In this document: piece after piece, positions 19,429 to 32,170 of the stretch
Numbering within the stretch: position 1 is the first letter of the stretch
Layout: every line of letters starts with the position of its first letter
Origin: Bombyx mori
Lineage: Eukaryota > Arthropoda > Insecta > Lepidoptera > Bombycidae
DNA: 64,000 bases
Reading direction: 5' to 3'
Assembly (NCBI RefSeq): GCF_030269925.1
Contig: NC_085116.1
Coordinates: 15,686,001 to 15,750,000, forward strand
Made by a program: the position numbers and the translations under genes
Notes under the pieces: model-generated
Database searches by the model: none
Told to the model about the DNA's origin: nothing
The model's input: the letters and a program-made list of their open reading frames with translations, nothing else

Positions 19429-21812
19429 CTAGTTCCTGCGCTCCAATTCTCCATAGAGCTTATAGAAGAGATCCCAGAAGGCCATCCGGTGGTGGAAGGG
19501 CCTGCTTCTGAGCTGCAGGTCGGTGTCGATGTCCAGATACGGCCGCTTGTTACCTTCTACTGTCGTCCACACGACCGGCAGCAGGTCCGTCGGCTCAGGG
19601 GTGGGGTTGCTGGAACATGGAAAGGCATCAAACGACATCTATACACATTGATCTCTGTAACGTTGAAGTCGTTGTGGCCTAAAGGAAGCCCGTTGCAATT
19701 TTTCTAATGCAATACGTACTAAACATATGCTCACGAATGACTTCCACGGTGAAGGAATAACATCGTGTAATGTCTGCGCGGTTAGGTATCAGCACCCTGC
19801 CCAGTTCTACCGTGAAGCAGTAATGCGTTTCGGTTTGAAGTGTGGGGCAGCCGTTGTAGGTGGGTGGTGAAATTTACGTTTTAGATGTTTATGGGTTCCG
19901 GTAACCACTTAACATAAGGTGAGTCATGAGCTAGTCTCGCCATATAAGTAATAAAACAAAAGAAAATGTAAGGAACTCGGTTGTTGCATTTGGAGTTCCA
20001 TTATTCAAATTGTTTATTGGTATATATTTACGTATAAGCTGAACATACCCGTATTTAGCAAAATTAGCCCAAAGAGTAGTGATCCTGTCGATGATCAGTT
20101 GGTCCTCCTCGGCGATGTGTTGTCCCGGGACCGCATCCACGGCCAGCAGGTAGCCGAGCTCGTCCGCGTGCGCAGCGCCCTCCGCCGTTATGCCGAGGTA
20201 CTGCTTCATGGCATTCCTGCCTCCGTCGTACGAGAACACGTAGTAATATACCTCCTTGTTACCGTCAGCCAATGACTTCTTAATAGACCGCTGGACGCCG
20301 TAGTTGTAGTAATAGTCCGATGCAAAATCTATAAACTCATCGAAAAACTTCTCGGTCAGCGTCTCGTCTCCGATGTAGAAATGTCTCACGTGGTCTTCCA
20401 TCTCGCTATCGGTCAAGTTGAAAGCCCGTTCCAGAAAAGCTCGAATTCCTGTCACCTCGTAATCTTCTGGGGTCACAAAAGCATGTAATGTAAGAAATTC
20501 TTTATTGTTTACTCCATAAATAGCAGGAATGTTTCTAGCCCTTAAATTTTCAGGAAAGTCGGAAAGAAAACTGTCAACTCCGTCGTATTTGTTCTCTAGG
20601 CAAGGTCTGAGGGTGTTGCCTCCTAAGGTAGATCTTTGAGAAGTGCTAGCTGCGACCACCAGGTGGGGGTCTTGATCGACCAGAAACTTTATCGCCTCTG
20701 CGAAGTTATCAGTTTCGAATCCCAGTTGGCTCGCTATTTCTATTGGAACACGGTTGTTAGGTTTTCTAATACCCCCAGCAAAGAAAGCAGATCCACTCTG
20801 AATGATCACCTGATTGAACAGTTCATCTTTGTCGGTCAGTAAGTGTAGATCGACAGCGACGCCGCCAGCACTCTCTCCGAATAAGGTTATTTTAGAAACA
20901 TCTCCGCCGAACGCTTCGATATTTTCCTTAATCCATCTGAGAGCAAGAGCTTGATCCTTCAAACCCTGGTTGCCGGGAATATCAGGACTGTCCAAGCATA
21001 AGAACCCGTAGGGTCCGAGTCGGTAGTTGACCGATACAACGATGACGTCATGTCGGACCAGGTCGTCGTAGGAGAAGTCCCTGCCTGTCCCACTGCCGGT
21101 GGCGAAGCTTCCTCCGTGAATCCAAATCATCACGGGGCGCTTGTTGCGCGATGTAGCCGTGTTTGGGACATAAACGTTCAGGTTTAAACACTGGAGACTA
21201 CCAACTCCGACGCCCTTAGTAACTTGAGGACAAACTACGGAATCATCGTACGCTTCGAATGTCTCTTCGAATCCAGGGTGTGATACTGATGGCTGTAAAG
21301 TAAAATGTCCTTTGATTTCGATAGAATACTACAATAATTAATATACTGCTATTGTTTATTTTAATTAATAGGTTGAGAATTCTGGTTAATAAACTTAACA
21401 CTTTAGAACCGCAAGAGATATCCGCGAAGAATTGATTTCGTTTAAAAAAATTAAATTGTATGTATCAACGCCGAAAAAAATTACAAAACTAACCTAAAAC
21501 ATATTCATTGAAATTTCTACCGGATAACATCTATCGCATCCATTACTTACTTATAAATGTTCTTTCACTGATTCGTATTATGGTAAATATAAGTATCTAA
21601 AACCCGATACTTTCAAATAGATTCATTCGTACTCACCCCGAAAGGATTGTTCTCATCAACTAGTGCGTACGGTATGCCCAAAAACTTCGCGAATTTCCAT
21701 TTTCGGACCTCAGTCCCCTGATGAGTCCCCGCTGAGTATCAACAAGCGGGTCTATCCTCAATCGGGCAGCCACCGCCGACAACAAGCCTAACAGAGCAAC
21801 CAATCGCAGCAT
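19429..21812 (-). pseudogene. carboxylesterase copy B, frameshifted in exon 1
   Basis: Exons: 21637-21812 (176 nt), 20049-21292 (1244 nt), 19429-19609 (181 nt), all with GT-AG introns. Exon 1 is one base shorter than in the other copies: a C is missing between 21693 and 21694, which changes KFAKFLG to NSRSFWAYRTH then a stop. Downstream exons are intact and almost identical to copy D: oxyanion HGGSF, nucleophile GESAG, Glu in NNKEF, His in GAAHADE, C-terminus ELERRN. Unless the deletion is an assembly error, only a short secreted peptide would be made from the usual start. Family: alpha/beta-hydrolase type-B carboxylesterase; GESAG argues against juvenile hormone esterase (GQSAG). Confidence 0.85.
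19660..19957 (+). mobile_element. Bm1 SINE in intron 2 of COE B
   Basis: The head GAAGTCGTTGTGGCCTAAAGG is at about 19664, the body carries GCGTTTCGGTTTGAAG and the tail GTGAGTCATGAGCTAGTC ends near an A-rich stretch at 19950. The same old insertion occupies intron 2 of copies C, D and E, so it predates the duplications. Confidence 0.75.
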
Positions 21813-21850
21813 ACTTGCACTGGGAATGTGCTGTTTGGACGCTGTCAGAT

Positions 21851-21860
21851 ATTTATATAG
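21851..21860 (-). promoter_or_regulatory. TATA box of COE copy B
   Basis: The minus strand reads CTATATAAAT, ending 39 nt upstream of the ATG at 21812. It implies a 5' UTR of roughly 10-15 nt. Confidence 0.65.
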
Positions 21861-21953
21861 TTAGGACCTGTAGCTCAAAATGATAACGGAGCGACAATCT
21901 CTGTTAAATCAAATTAGTCTGATATGCATTGTCACTCGGCCGTAATCGTCTCT

Positions 21954-21961
21954 TATCGATA
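21954..21961. promoter_or_regulatory. TATCGATA (DRE-like) element, unit B
   Basis: Same position relative to the COE promoter as in the other units, about 95 bp upstream of the TATA box. Confidence 0.45.
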
Positions 21962-22252
21962 GGATCTCTGATATTCTATATTCTTTCTGCATAATTAGAT
22001 CTCTTATTGATAAAAATTCGAAAGTCATTAATTGAAATGTAATTTAAATTAATAAATTCTATCCAAAAACATCATGAATCATGAAAACAATACATATCAT
22101 GGTCAGATATGTGAGCTTTTCAAATGTGATCATCGTTAATCGATTTATACTTATCGTCTCTGTGAATGCAAACCCGCCGCGCCATACATTACCACCCTAG
22201 TACTCACATGTGCGCAGATCGAAAGAAAGCTATATTTATCACTCGGTCACAG

Positions 22253-22421
22253 GCCAGAGAGTCACCCGGCTTGCCAGAGTCTATCCCTCCACTCGTTCCT
22301 GATGCTACCGATGCAGCGAGTGACGAGACTCCCGTTGTTGATGGATGCGGTGCTGAAGAACCTCTCATCAGAAGACGAAGAGTATGAGGCATGCATGCAT
22401 GCACTGGCTACTCTGAACAAT
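22253..22421 (+). pseudogene. RhoGEF DH-domain exon, copy 2
   Basis: 169 nt between acceptor tcggtcacag and donor GTAAGC. It keeps the PMQRVTRLPLLMDAVLKNL core and ends ATLNN. The first codons read LESHPA as in copy 1 apart from one substitution (GCTAGAG to GCCAGAG). Splice sites are acceptable. An isolated exon with no partner exons in view. Confidence 0.7.
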
Positions 22422-22535
22422 GTAAGCTTAATACTAATGCAACGTGATATATTTTACGTGGTTTTTATTCGTCAGCCGGGGTATTAGGGATTACGCTCAT
22501 GTCTGACATCTATGCTAAAGACCATTGCTGTAGAC

Positions 22536-24103
22536 CAGCCTTTCCCAAAGTGGGCGATAACGCCCCCTTGTGGGCGCTGCAGGCCTAAAAGGGGCGATAA
22601 GAGACCCAAAAAAAAATGGGGGCCTTGTGTAGAGGCTTGGGAGGCGTTTTGTAATTTCATCTAGGAGGGGACTCTTGGACACCGACTGAGCTTTCAACTC
22701 TCGACTACAACTTGTGAACATCAACTAATATTAGTTAAGATATTGCTCAAACTAACTCGGTTCGATATTCCTCTCCCCGTAATTCATATATCTATCCTGT
22801 TTTATTTAATAAATAAATTAAAAATTTTAATTGAATTGACAATAAGAATTGATGAAATTGCTGAAAACATTGAAGAATCATTGTGCAATCATCTGAGGAC
22901 TAGTCAATTCTCAATTCAGTTGGTTGAGTCCACTTTACCAACTAATGAAGCATTGTAGCTGTCTTACGTGAGGTTTATAAAAGATGAGAAAATATGTGAA
23001 GAACAATTGTTTGCTGGAAATTTAGAGACCGAAAAAACCATATTCAAATACATTGGAAAAGTATTGTGATGAAAAAATTCTTGATGGCCTTGCTGTACAT
23101 TGCGTTATTCATAGACAACATTTGGTTGCCAGAAATTTAAGTGAACGACTATTTCAATCAGTGCAATATGTCATCAAAGCAGTCAATAAAATCCGTAACA
23201 GCTCTTTGAATGATAGATTATTATCATCAGTTTTGTGTTACTAATGACGAAGATTTGGCTATCAAGAGGCAACTAATTGTCTGACTCGATTTTACAACCT
23301 GTCTGACTCTGTGATAGAGTTCTTGGAAACTAAAGATACAGAATTGCGCAAGAAGCTCATTACATCAAAACATGACATAGCTTACATCACTTACTTACTA
23401 TTAATACTTTCAAATGTCAACACAGCAATATCACCTCAGCTGGAAGAAGAACTAACAGAATTGACAACGAACGAGGAAATAAAAATAAAGTTCAAAAATG
23501 GCTATCAAGAATGTTGGCTACAAAATCCTATCCCGCAATCGTACCCTGGATTGCTGTCAATCGTTCAACGATTCTTGACAGCAATCCCATCGTCATATTT
23601 GTGTGAAGGCGGATTTAGTGCTGTGGCAACGCTGCTTACTAAAAAGGGAAATCGTTTGCATGCAACGTGGCGACTTGTGGCTGTTCTTGAGTAAATTGGA
23701 ACCTTGATATCAACAAACTTATTAAACAGCATCAGATTCATCCTACACATTAGTTTTTATATTAGAATCGATTATGTATGTTTTATTTTGAATAAAAGAT
23801 ACTCTGAATACTATAGAGTTGCGTTTCAATAATCATTTTCATTAGCAGGTGTAGCCCGTGAGAGTTCACTTGAGACCTCGCCGTTGTGTACTGCCACCTA
23901 CTGCGCTCAGGTATCAAGTAAACTCTTGCGGGTTATAGTAAAAGTCTCGTTGAGAATGAATGTTTAATCTCCACTAATATAGCTGGCAATAATTCATTTA
24001 ATTTGAAGTTATAGTGGTTTTTAAGTAAGTGAAAAAATGGGGGCGCTAAAAAGTAATTTATTCTCAAAGTGGGCAGTAGACAAATTAAGTTTGGGAGCCC
24101 CTG
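22536..24103 (+). mobile_element. hAT transposon remnant, copy hAT-2
   Basis: 1568 bp between CAGCCTTTCCCAAAG and CTCCCAAAC-type ends. A deletion removes the ATDG block (23060-23080 jumps to LAVHCVIHRQ). The C-terminal frame 23311-23694 is open for 127 aa and shows the hAT dimerisation motif (YPGLLSIVQRFL...SSYLCEGGFSAVATLLTKKGNRL). The N-terminal BED finger was not found. Confidence 0.75.
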
Positions 24104-24309
24104 ATCTAGATGTAGAATGTAACATTGTATCAATATTGGTTCAAATAAATGTGTAATAAGCATTTGCTTTTACTTTATTATGAAGTAAACAACCTATTTC
24201 TTAAAACAATTATTATTAGGTCTTAAAGGTAACATTTCTAAACTATTATATTATGTACACTAAAATTAAATTGAACTACTGTATAAAGATAAGATACGAA
24301 CATGGCTTG

Positions 24310-27300
24310 GAATGGATCCATGATTTTCATCTCTGTCACGGAACGGAGGGGAGGGATTTGATAACAGCTGCCCGCGCGCCTCCAAGAGAGACCTAACAAC
24401 TCAAGAGCAGCTGCTTCGCGAATGAATCTACTATCGATCGGGTCGCCAACCCGCTGAGAAGATCTGGCGAGAAACTCAGCGGGCTGATCTATGCGTTAGG
24501 TTGCACGTCGAACTCTTTGCCGAGTTCGACCTCTTAGTGTTAGAGCTGAAGGCGTCTAGTGCTGAGGTTAATGGATTTGATTGATTCGTAAGAACGTATC
24601 CGGGGCGTCGACGGTAACTGGCTCCTGCATGAGCAGGAGTTGGGGAGTAGTCAGCGGCGGCACATTTTACTCCGCTAGCAAATCATGGAATAATAAAGTC
24701 TGCAGAGAATAAACGCGATGCGATCACGCAGAGACCATCTGTGGGTGGAATGTCGTAGATGTATCCAGGATAACTCCCAGGTACTTGACCTTCCTGGCCT
24801 AAAGGATGGGTTGGCCGAAGAAGGCGATCTGGGGTGTGATATTTCTACCCCTAATGCGGGGGAGGAAATAGGGGTTGAATTCCCCCTTTGAAAGAGCACC
24901 GCTGTGGTTTTCGCCGAGTTAATATCGATGCGCCATTTCCGGAACCACTGTCCGAGTGCTACAGCTGCGCTTTGAAGTTTACTCGCAATTAGGGACTTGT
25001 TTCTACTCGAATAATAAACGGTCGTGTCGTCGGCGAATAAGGTTAACTGGATCTGCGGCCACTGAGGAATGACGTTGATAAATAAACTAAATAGGAACGG
25101 AGAGAGGACGAAGCCTTGCTGGTCCCCGCCCGTGAGAAGTCGCGGGGAGGAGCGGGGGTACCCTCGACTCGGTATCTGAAAAAACTATTCGACAAGAAGT
25201 CTCATATGTTGATCACGGTGAGACTGTCCGGCGCGCCCACGTTAAATAGTTTGAATAACAAACCGTTTTGCCAAAATTTTCGAACGCTTTTGCGACGTTG
25301 AAGAAGAGGGCTCCCGTATTAATCGGTTTACGTCAGTTAAGCTCAACGAGAAGGTGCTCCGTAAAGCGGTGCACCTGTTGTACGCATGAGTGAGTCGTGC
25401 GGAATCCAAATCGTTCATCAATAAGAATGCTCTTGGAGGAGACGAAGTCTCTGGGGCGATTGTAGAGTAGACGCTCGTACAGTTTTTCTAGAGGTTTTAG
25501 GAGGTTGATCGGGTTGACTAGTCGGAAGAATTTTCGGTTTATGGGGTTTATATATACCGATAACGTCCGCTTCTTTCCACACCGCAGGAAAGATGCAATT
25601 TGTCATAGGCATTGAAAATAAATGCCATCATCAGGATGAGTTAGGCGGGTAGAAATTTGATAGCACGATTAGATACATATACTATCAGAACCGGGAGCCT
25701 TACGAGGACGTAGGTCTTTGATCAGGTCTTTGACTTCCATCGATGTCTATGGCTTCAACGCTATCCTGAGGGGACGGGGTAGACTCTGGGCTAAGCGGGA
25801 GCGATGGTGGATCACATTCTGCCAGGCTAATGCCTCGCGTGTGCCAATCCACCACAGTTCTCGTGACGCGTTCCCGTTACGAGAACGTCAATCAGGAGCG
25901 CGACCAAGTTTCATAACGACGGGACGGTGGTCTGAGTCTAACTCTGAAACTACTTCATCGTTTTTTTTATATTGCCTAGATGGATGGACGATCTCACAGC
26001 CCACCTGGTTTTAAGTGGTTACTGGAGCCCAGAGACATCTACAACGGCTGCTCCACCCTTCAAACCGAAACGCATTACTACTTTACGGCAGAAATAGGCA
26101 GGGTGGTGGTGCCTCCCCGTGCGGACTCGCAAGAGGTCCTACCACTTACAAAATTTTAATTTTTGCGGCTTTGATTTTTATTACACGATGTTATTCCTTC
26201 ACAGTGAAAGTCAATCGTGAACATTTGTTAAGTACGTATTTCATTAGAAAAATAGTACCCGGGCAGTGAATCGAGGTTAGCGGAACGACGATATCAAAGT
26301 TGAGATCGAGACGTCTACCGTTCGGGATTGTGGTATGCGAGTTCCACCTGATGTGCTTACAATTCAGGTCACCCGCCAGAATGACAGAGCATCCATGCCG
26401 AGCGCCTCGATGTCACTGTTTATAACGATCTTATCGAACGATCTTATCGAACGATCTTATGAGCGGACGCAATGACGATCGGCGAGTATCCCGTCAGTGA
26501 GATTCGGCACACTGATGCTTCGATGTGAGCGAGCGCAGAGGGTACCATCACCGCGAGCGGTAAGTCTGTCATTCTTAACCATGTATGGTTTGCAATTTTA
26601 GGGTCGCGACGCGTGGGTTTAAGGAGGGTCACCTGTACTAAGAAAATCTCAATACGATGGTCACACTAAAAATCACAATCCTGATCACGTTGATTTGCGA
26701 GACCGTAAGCGTTAAAAAATCCTATCGTTACGGATAGGAGTTTTATTCTATCTATGTACGCCACTGATTACCGGCGTAGAGAGTGGAGGACGTGCGTATT
26801 TGATGACGCGTATACGTCAGCGTTGTGCAGGGGAGGCGGTGCGGTTGGAATCGCTCGAAGCGCTAACTCGCTCAAAGTTGATCGACTGGAAAATGTCGAT
26901 CGCTAGTGCGAGATTGTCGGACGCAATCGGACGACAAGTGGCGGGGGAAGGACGAATCGCGGAGGAGGGGCGAGTTACAGGGGTGTCGCAGCGTTATTCG
27001 TGTATGGCAACGGCTTAGCCCAAGCCGTAACGCTGGGCATGCTGCCGGCACAAAGGCAGACTTAGCACAGAGTGTGCTGAAGCTTCAGGGCCGGGAGCGT
27101 GAAGGCGGTGTTGTCGAGCAACGCGGCGTTTCAATTTGGGGGCAACCTCGGTAGTTCTAAACTAAGCGGTTCGATGGCGGTTTTCCGGTCACGAGCACAG
27201 AGGGCCGTGGCGTGATCGCCCAAACTTGAGACATCAGAAGCACGACTGACAGCTGCGGAATGAGTGCCCGTACTGTTGACAGCTATCAGCACTCACTAGA

Positions 27301-27346
27301 AGTGCCTTTTTTGTGGGGGGGTTTCCACGGCAACACCGGAAAGACC
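24310..27346 (-). mobile_element. old 5'-truncated jockey copy upstream of COE C
   Basis: The same insertion as at 14460-19188, without the R1-like element but with its own Bm1 at about 25960-26260 and internal deletions in EN/RT. Recognisable minus-strand blocks are FADD-region codons (near 25020), KYLG, DLNCKH (near 26370) and ORF1 zinc knuckles (27050-27300). A 14-bp unit is triplicated at 26430-26460. Confidence 0.8.
25960..26260 (-). mobile_element. Bm1 SINE in old jockey (unit C)
   Basis: Bm1 in minus orientation with a T-run at 25963-25970, the GATGGACGATCTCACAGCC tail, and the body to GAAAAATAGTACCCG. The tRNA-like head is missing beyond 26260. The identical insertion is at about 57545-57843. 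Confidence 0.8.
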
Positions 27347-27608
27347 CTCACTATGTTGACACATGCATGTTACTCTAGTTTTTTAAATTCAGATTGACAT
27401 CGTGGTCGTGTGGGATTCATTCTAAAATGCCATATCTGCAGAGAGAATCTATAATAAATGAAACACATCTAAAATGCATAAGATTCAATTTATGTTGATT
27501 TTATATTTATGTATATAAGAATCCTGGTCAGTTTATATTCTTGTATAACCTGTATATAAACCTTCATATAAACTGTATCTCGTACTGGTTAATTTTTTAT
27601 TTCGGCTG

Positions 27609-30331
27609 CTAGTTCCTGCGTTCCAATTCTCCATAGAGCTTATAGAAGAGATCCCAGAAGGCCATCCGGTGGTGGAAGGGCCTGCTTCTGAGCTGCAGGT
27701 CGGTGTCGATGTCCAGATACGGCCGCTTGTTACCTTCTACTGTCGTCCACACGACCGGCAGCAGGTCCGTCGGCTCAGGGGTGGGGTTGCTGGAACATGG
27801 AAAGGCATCAAACGACATCTATACACATTGATCTCTGTAACGTTGAAGTCGTTGTGGCCTAAAGGAAGCCCGCTGCAATTTTTCTAATGCAATACGTACT
27901 AAACATATGCTCACGAATGACTTCCACGGTGAAGGAATAACATCGTGTAATGTCTGCGCGGGTAGGTACCAGCACCCTGCCCAGTTCTACCGTGAAACAG
28001 TTATGCGTTTCTGTTTTAAGGGTGGAGCAGCCGTTTTAGATGGGTGACGAAATTTACGTTGTATATGTTTATGGGTTCCTGTAACCACTTAACATAAGGT
28101 GGGTCACGAGCCAGTCTAACCATATAAGTAATAAAACAAAAGAAACTTTAAGGAAATCGGTTTGCAATTGGAGTTCCATTACTCAAATTGTTTATTGGTA
28201 TATATTTACGTGTAAGCTGAACATACCTGTATTTAGCAAAATTTGCCCAAAGAGTAGTGATCCTGTCGATGATCAGTTGGTCCTCCTCGGCGATGTGTTG
28301 TCCCGGGACCAAATCCACGGCCAGCAGGTAGCCGAGCTCGTCCGCGTGCGCAGCGCCCTCCGCCGTTATGCCGAGGTACTGCTTCATGGCATTCCTGCCT
28401 CCGTCGTACGAGAACACGTAGTAATATACCTCCTTGTTACCGTCTGCCAATGACTTCTTAATAGACCGCTGGACGCCGTAGTTAAAGTAATAGTCCGACG
28501 CAAAATCTATAAACTCATCGAACTGCTTCTCGGTCAGCGTCTCGTCTCCGATGTAGAAATGTCTCACGTGATCTTCCATCTCGCTATCGGTCAAGTTGAA
28601 AGCCCGTTCCAGAAAAGTTCGAATTCCTGTCACCTCGTAATCTTCTGGGGTCACATAAGCATGTAATGTTAGAAATTCTTTATTGTTTACTCCATAAATA
28701 GCAGGAATGTTTCTAGCCCTTAAATTTTCAGGAAAATCCGAAAGAAAATTGCCAACTCCGTCGTATTTGTTCTCTCGGCAAGGTCTAAGAGTACCGCCTC
28801 TTATGGCAGAGCTTTGAGAAGTGCTGGCTGCGACCACCAGGTGGGGGTCTTGACTGGCCAGAAACTTTACCGCCTCTACGAAGTTGTCAGTTTCGAATCC
28901 CAGCTGGCTTGCTATTTCTATTGGAACACGGTTGCTAGGTTTCCTAATACCCCCAGCAAAGAAAACAGATCCACTCTGGATGATCACCTGATTGAACAGT
29001 TTATCCTGGTCGGTCAGTAGGTGTAGCTCGACAGCGATGCCACCAGCACTCTCTCCGAACAAGGTTATTTTAGAGACATCTCCGCCGAACGCTTCGATAT
29101 TTTCCTTAATCCATCTGAGAGCAAGAGCTTGATCCTTCAAACCCTGGTTCCCGGGAATATCAGGACTGTCCAAGCATAAGAACCCATAGGGTCCGAGTCG
29201 GTAGTTGACCGATACGACGATGACGTCATGTCGGACCAGGTCGTCGAAGGAGAAGTCCCTGCCTGTCCCACTGCCGGTGGCGAAGCCTCCTCCGTGGATC
29301 CAAATCATCACGGGGCGCTTGTTGCGCGATGTAGCTGTGTTTGGGACATAAACGTTCAGGTTCAAACACTGGAGACTACCAACTCCGACGCCCTTAGTAA
29401 CTTGAGGACAAACTACGGAATCATCGTATGCTTCGAATGTCTCTTCGAAACCAGGGTGTGGTACTGATGGCTGAAAAATAACATGTTCTTTGATTTCGAT
29501 AGAATATTACAATTATTACGAGTATTGTAATGTTAGATTGTTTATTTTAATTAATAGGTTTAGAATTCTTCTCCTGAATGCTTGTAAGCAAACTTAACAC
29601 TTTAGAACCTCTGGAGAGAAGCGTAAAATTTTGGCTTTCGTTTTTAAAAAATAATAATATAAACGCCGAATAAAGTTACAATATGAACCCAAACATATTC
29701 ATTGAATTTTGTACCTTATAACATCTATCGCATCCATATAAATATTATTTGACTGATTCGTGTTTTGGTAAAAATAAGTATCTTAGACCCCGATACTTCA
29801 AAATACACTCATTTGTACTCAAGCGTCATTTCGGATCCTGCTGATCCACTAGCGGTGCTTTTGGGTACCTCAAGCACCGGTCGTCATCCTTGCCGAACCC
29901 GTCGCTTGCGACGAAGGGCTCGGCGAGTAAATTAACCCACAGACACAACCCTCTGGGTTTCTCAGCGGATCTTCTCAGTGGGTCGCGCTTCCGATCCGGT
30001 GGTAGCTTCTACGAAACACTGCTCTTGCTAGGGCTAATGTTAGCAACGTCGTCAGGTTAGAGCCCCGTCAGCTCACCTAACTACTCATTCTGTGAATCTA
30101 GCATAACCCCTCAAGGCTACTAGAATAGGTAGGAAAAAATATATTCGTACTCACCCCGAAAGGATTGTTCTCATCAACTAGTGCGTACGGTATGCCCAAA
30201 AACTTCGCGAACTTTCCATTTTCGGACCTCAGTCCCCTGATGAGTCCCCGCTGAGTATCAACAAGGGGGTCTACCCTCAACCGGGCAGCCACCGCCGACA
30301 ACAAGCCTAACAGAGCAACCAATCGCAGCAT
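27609..30331 (-). CDS. secreted carboxylesterase, copy C
   Basis: Type-B carboxylesterase (alpha/beta-hydrolase) that should hydrolyse carboxylic esters outside the cell. Exons 30155-30331, 28227-29470 and 27609-27789; spliced length 1602 nt, 533 aa. Signal peptide at residues 1-16; Cys80 and Cys94 match the conserved first disulphide (usual EDC here reads LQC); oxyanion hole HGGGF 118-122; nucleophile Ser200 in GESAG; Glu324; His434 in GAAHADE. No ER-retention signal or GPI/transmembrane tail; ends ELERRN. AATAAA lies just past the stop. Intron 1 carries a 322-bp repeat inserted at the splice donor, intron 2 carries Bm1. GESAG excludes a typical juvenile hormone esterase; the substrate is unknown. 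Confidence 0.9.
27840..28141 (+). mobile_element. Bm1 SINE in intron 2 of COE C
   Basis: Same insertion as in copies B, D and E, with minor substitutions. Confidence 0.75.
29822..30143 (+). mobile_element. 322-bp SINE-like repeat in intron 1 of COE C
   Basis: Flanked by a 10-bp duplication (tttgtactca 29812-29821; ttcgtactca 30144-30153) and ending in a short A-rich run. The duplicated target is the exon 1 splice donor region itself. It contains a module close to the jockey 3' UTR (CAGCGGATCTTCTCAG). No coding. Copy E has the same insertion at 61408-61729 and copy A keeps its end. Confidence 0.75.
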
Positions 30332-30369
30332 ACTTGCACTGGGAATGTGCTGTTTGGACGCTCTCAGAT

Positions 30370-30379
30370 ATTTATATAG
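30370..30379 (-). promoter_or_regulatory. TATA box of COE copy C
   Basis: CTATATAAAT on the minus strand, ending 39 nt upstream of the ATG at 30331. Confidence 0.65.
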
Positions 30380-30472
30380 TTAAGACCTGTAGCTCAAAAT
30401 GATAACGGAGCGACAATCTCTGTTAAATCAAATAAATCTGATATGCATTGTCACGCACCCGTAATCGTCTCT

Positions 30473-30531
30473 TATCGATAGGATCTCTGATATTCTATAT
30501 TCTTTCTGCATAATTAGATCTCTTATCGATA
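30473..30531. promoter_or_regulatory. pair of TATCGATA elements, unit C
   Basis: TATCGATA occurs at 30473-30480 and again at 30524-30531. In units A, B and D the second site is degenerate (TATTGATA), so two perfect sites mark the C/E type. Confidence 0.45.
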
Positions 30532-31467
30532 AGAATTCGAAAGTCATTAATTGAAATTAGTGAATATTGTCCAAAAACATCATGAATCGTGAAAACAATA
30601 CATATTATGGTCAGCCGTGCGATTCTGTAAGCGTTGTTTAACAAACTCGCACGTGAATTTGGTGTGAGTTTTCAAATTGGCATTCTGTAAATTTCATTGT
30701 AGTGACGAATCTACACTAGCGCCCCTCGCGGGTGAATTGAACTAGCAAGCGTGAGTTTTTTTTACTAAAATGTATGAGTTGACGTTTGAAACGGCATTCT
30801 GTAGTGTAAATCACGTCGAATTTCGGCAAGAACTTCGCATCGCAAAATCATTTTATTTGTCAAATCAAAAGTTAGTGTTTTAAGTGTTTGTTGTGAGTGA
30901 GAATATACGAAAACGTTATAAACGGCTGTTAATTATTAAAAAAATACTATTAATTAACAAAATTGCACTTTAAAATAACTTTATTCTTCATCGATATTTT
31001 ATGGAGCGTATGTTTTTATTGAAAACATTGTTGAAAAGGCTGACGCTACGGATCAGCGTGAAATGCGTCGGCAAGCCTACGAAATTCACAATTTATCACT
31101 TTTAACTTGAGATGACGACTATGTAAAAGTATAAAGAAAGTGTATAGATTGTCGAAGGATCATATGAACCAGTTAGGGTGTGAATTACACCCTTTGACGA
31201 AGACCACTAAAAGCCATTGAAAAGGACTTTCAACTCTTCTAAAGGTAGGTATTCCATGTGGTAAGATTGTGTCTTTATGTACAAAATAGGTACTTTAAAA
31301 CATATTATTAAAGTTTGCTCATTTGTTTATATCCAACTCTCCCATTATTGTAAAACAATACCACTAAACTAATCTACCAAAAATATCTTGAAAGAATACA
31401 AATTAGATTCTCTATTAACTATGTGTATTGTATAATGATTATTTCTTAGTTTCAGTTACTGTGCACC

Positions 31468-31930
31468 TTGTTTATTTGGGCAAATGAAGTTACCAAAAAA
31501 ATCATAAAAGAAAATATAAGAACATATTTGTCCCAGATATCCCAGTGTATATCTGAGGTTGTGGAGGCTCTGAACAACCCAGCAACTATATATAAATATT
31601 TAAGATTCCCGCAGAATGCTCAAGAATGGCAAAAGTTGAAGGAAAACTGAAGAAAAAAGAAGAAGGTGGTTTAAACTAAATAAATATTTTTTTTCTTCAT
31701 AAAAAAGTACCAATATTAATCTAATGCAAAATATTGCAGTTTTTGTAAAAAAATTAAAATCACTTTGGTTGTTGGGTGTATTGATGGGACGTTGGTGGCC
31801 TTAAAAAGACCTGCTACCAATAAAAAATGGTTTTACTGTCACAAAGGCTATCATGCCAGAAAATGTACAATTTGTAAAGCCATTAATATTTTTCGAAATT
31901 CTGATGATATGTAATCCATAAACGAAATGT
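31468..31930 (+). pseudogene. Harbinger transposase remnant
   Basis: A 60-aa frame (31468-31650) contains ISEVVEALNNPATIYKYLRFPQNAQEW, a pattern seen N-terminal to the DDE domain of Harbinger transposases. After a gap, 31771-31920 reads VGCIDGTLVALKRP...FYCHKGYHAR, which matches the first catalytic Asp block (GxIDGT) and the following HKGYHA-type segment. Later catalytic residues are missing. Confidence 0.7.
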
Positions 31931-32170
31931 GTATTATGAACTATGTATTCAGATTGTATTCATTTCAGTTAAATTGAATTGTGTATATTGCTTTAAAGTT
32001 ATTGTGAAATTTAGTATTTATATTAAATAAACTTTATTCAGTTATAAAAAAAACAAAATAAAATCTACTAAAGATTAGTCAACAGCAAGTAATGACCATT
32101 ATAATTATTTAACATCTTTTCGGTCTTTCTGTATATGCTCAACGTTCCAACCTTATGAAACCTTTTGCTA

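Noticed and set aside
27609..30331. Juvenile hormone esterase
   Set aside because: The nucleophile motif is GESAG, whereas juvenile hormone esterases typically have GQSAG. Called a general secreted carboxylesterase.
31000..31470. A host gene within the Harbinger interval
   Set aside because: The only motifs found are transposase-like; no host-type exon structure seen.
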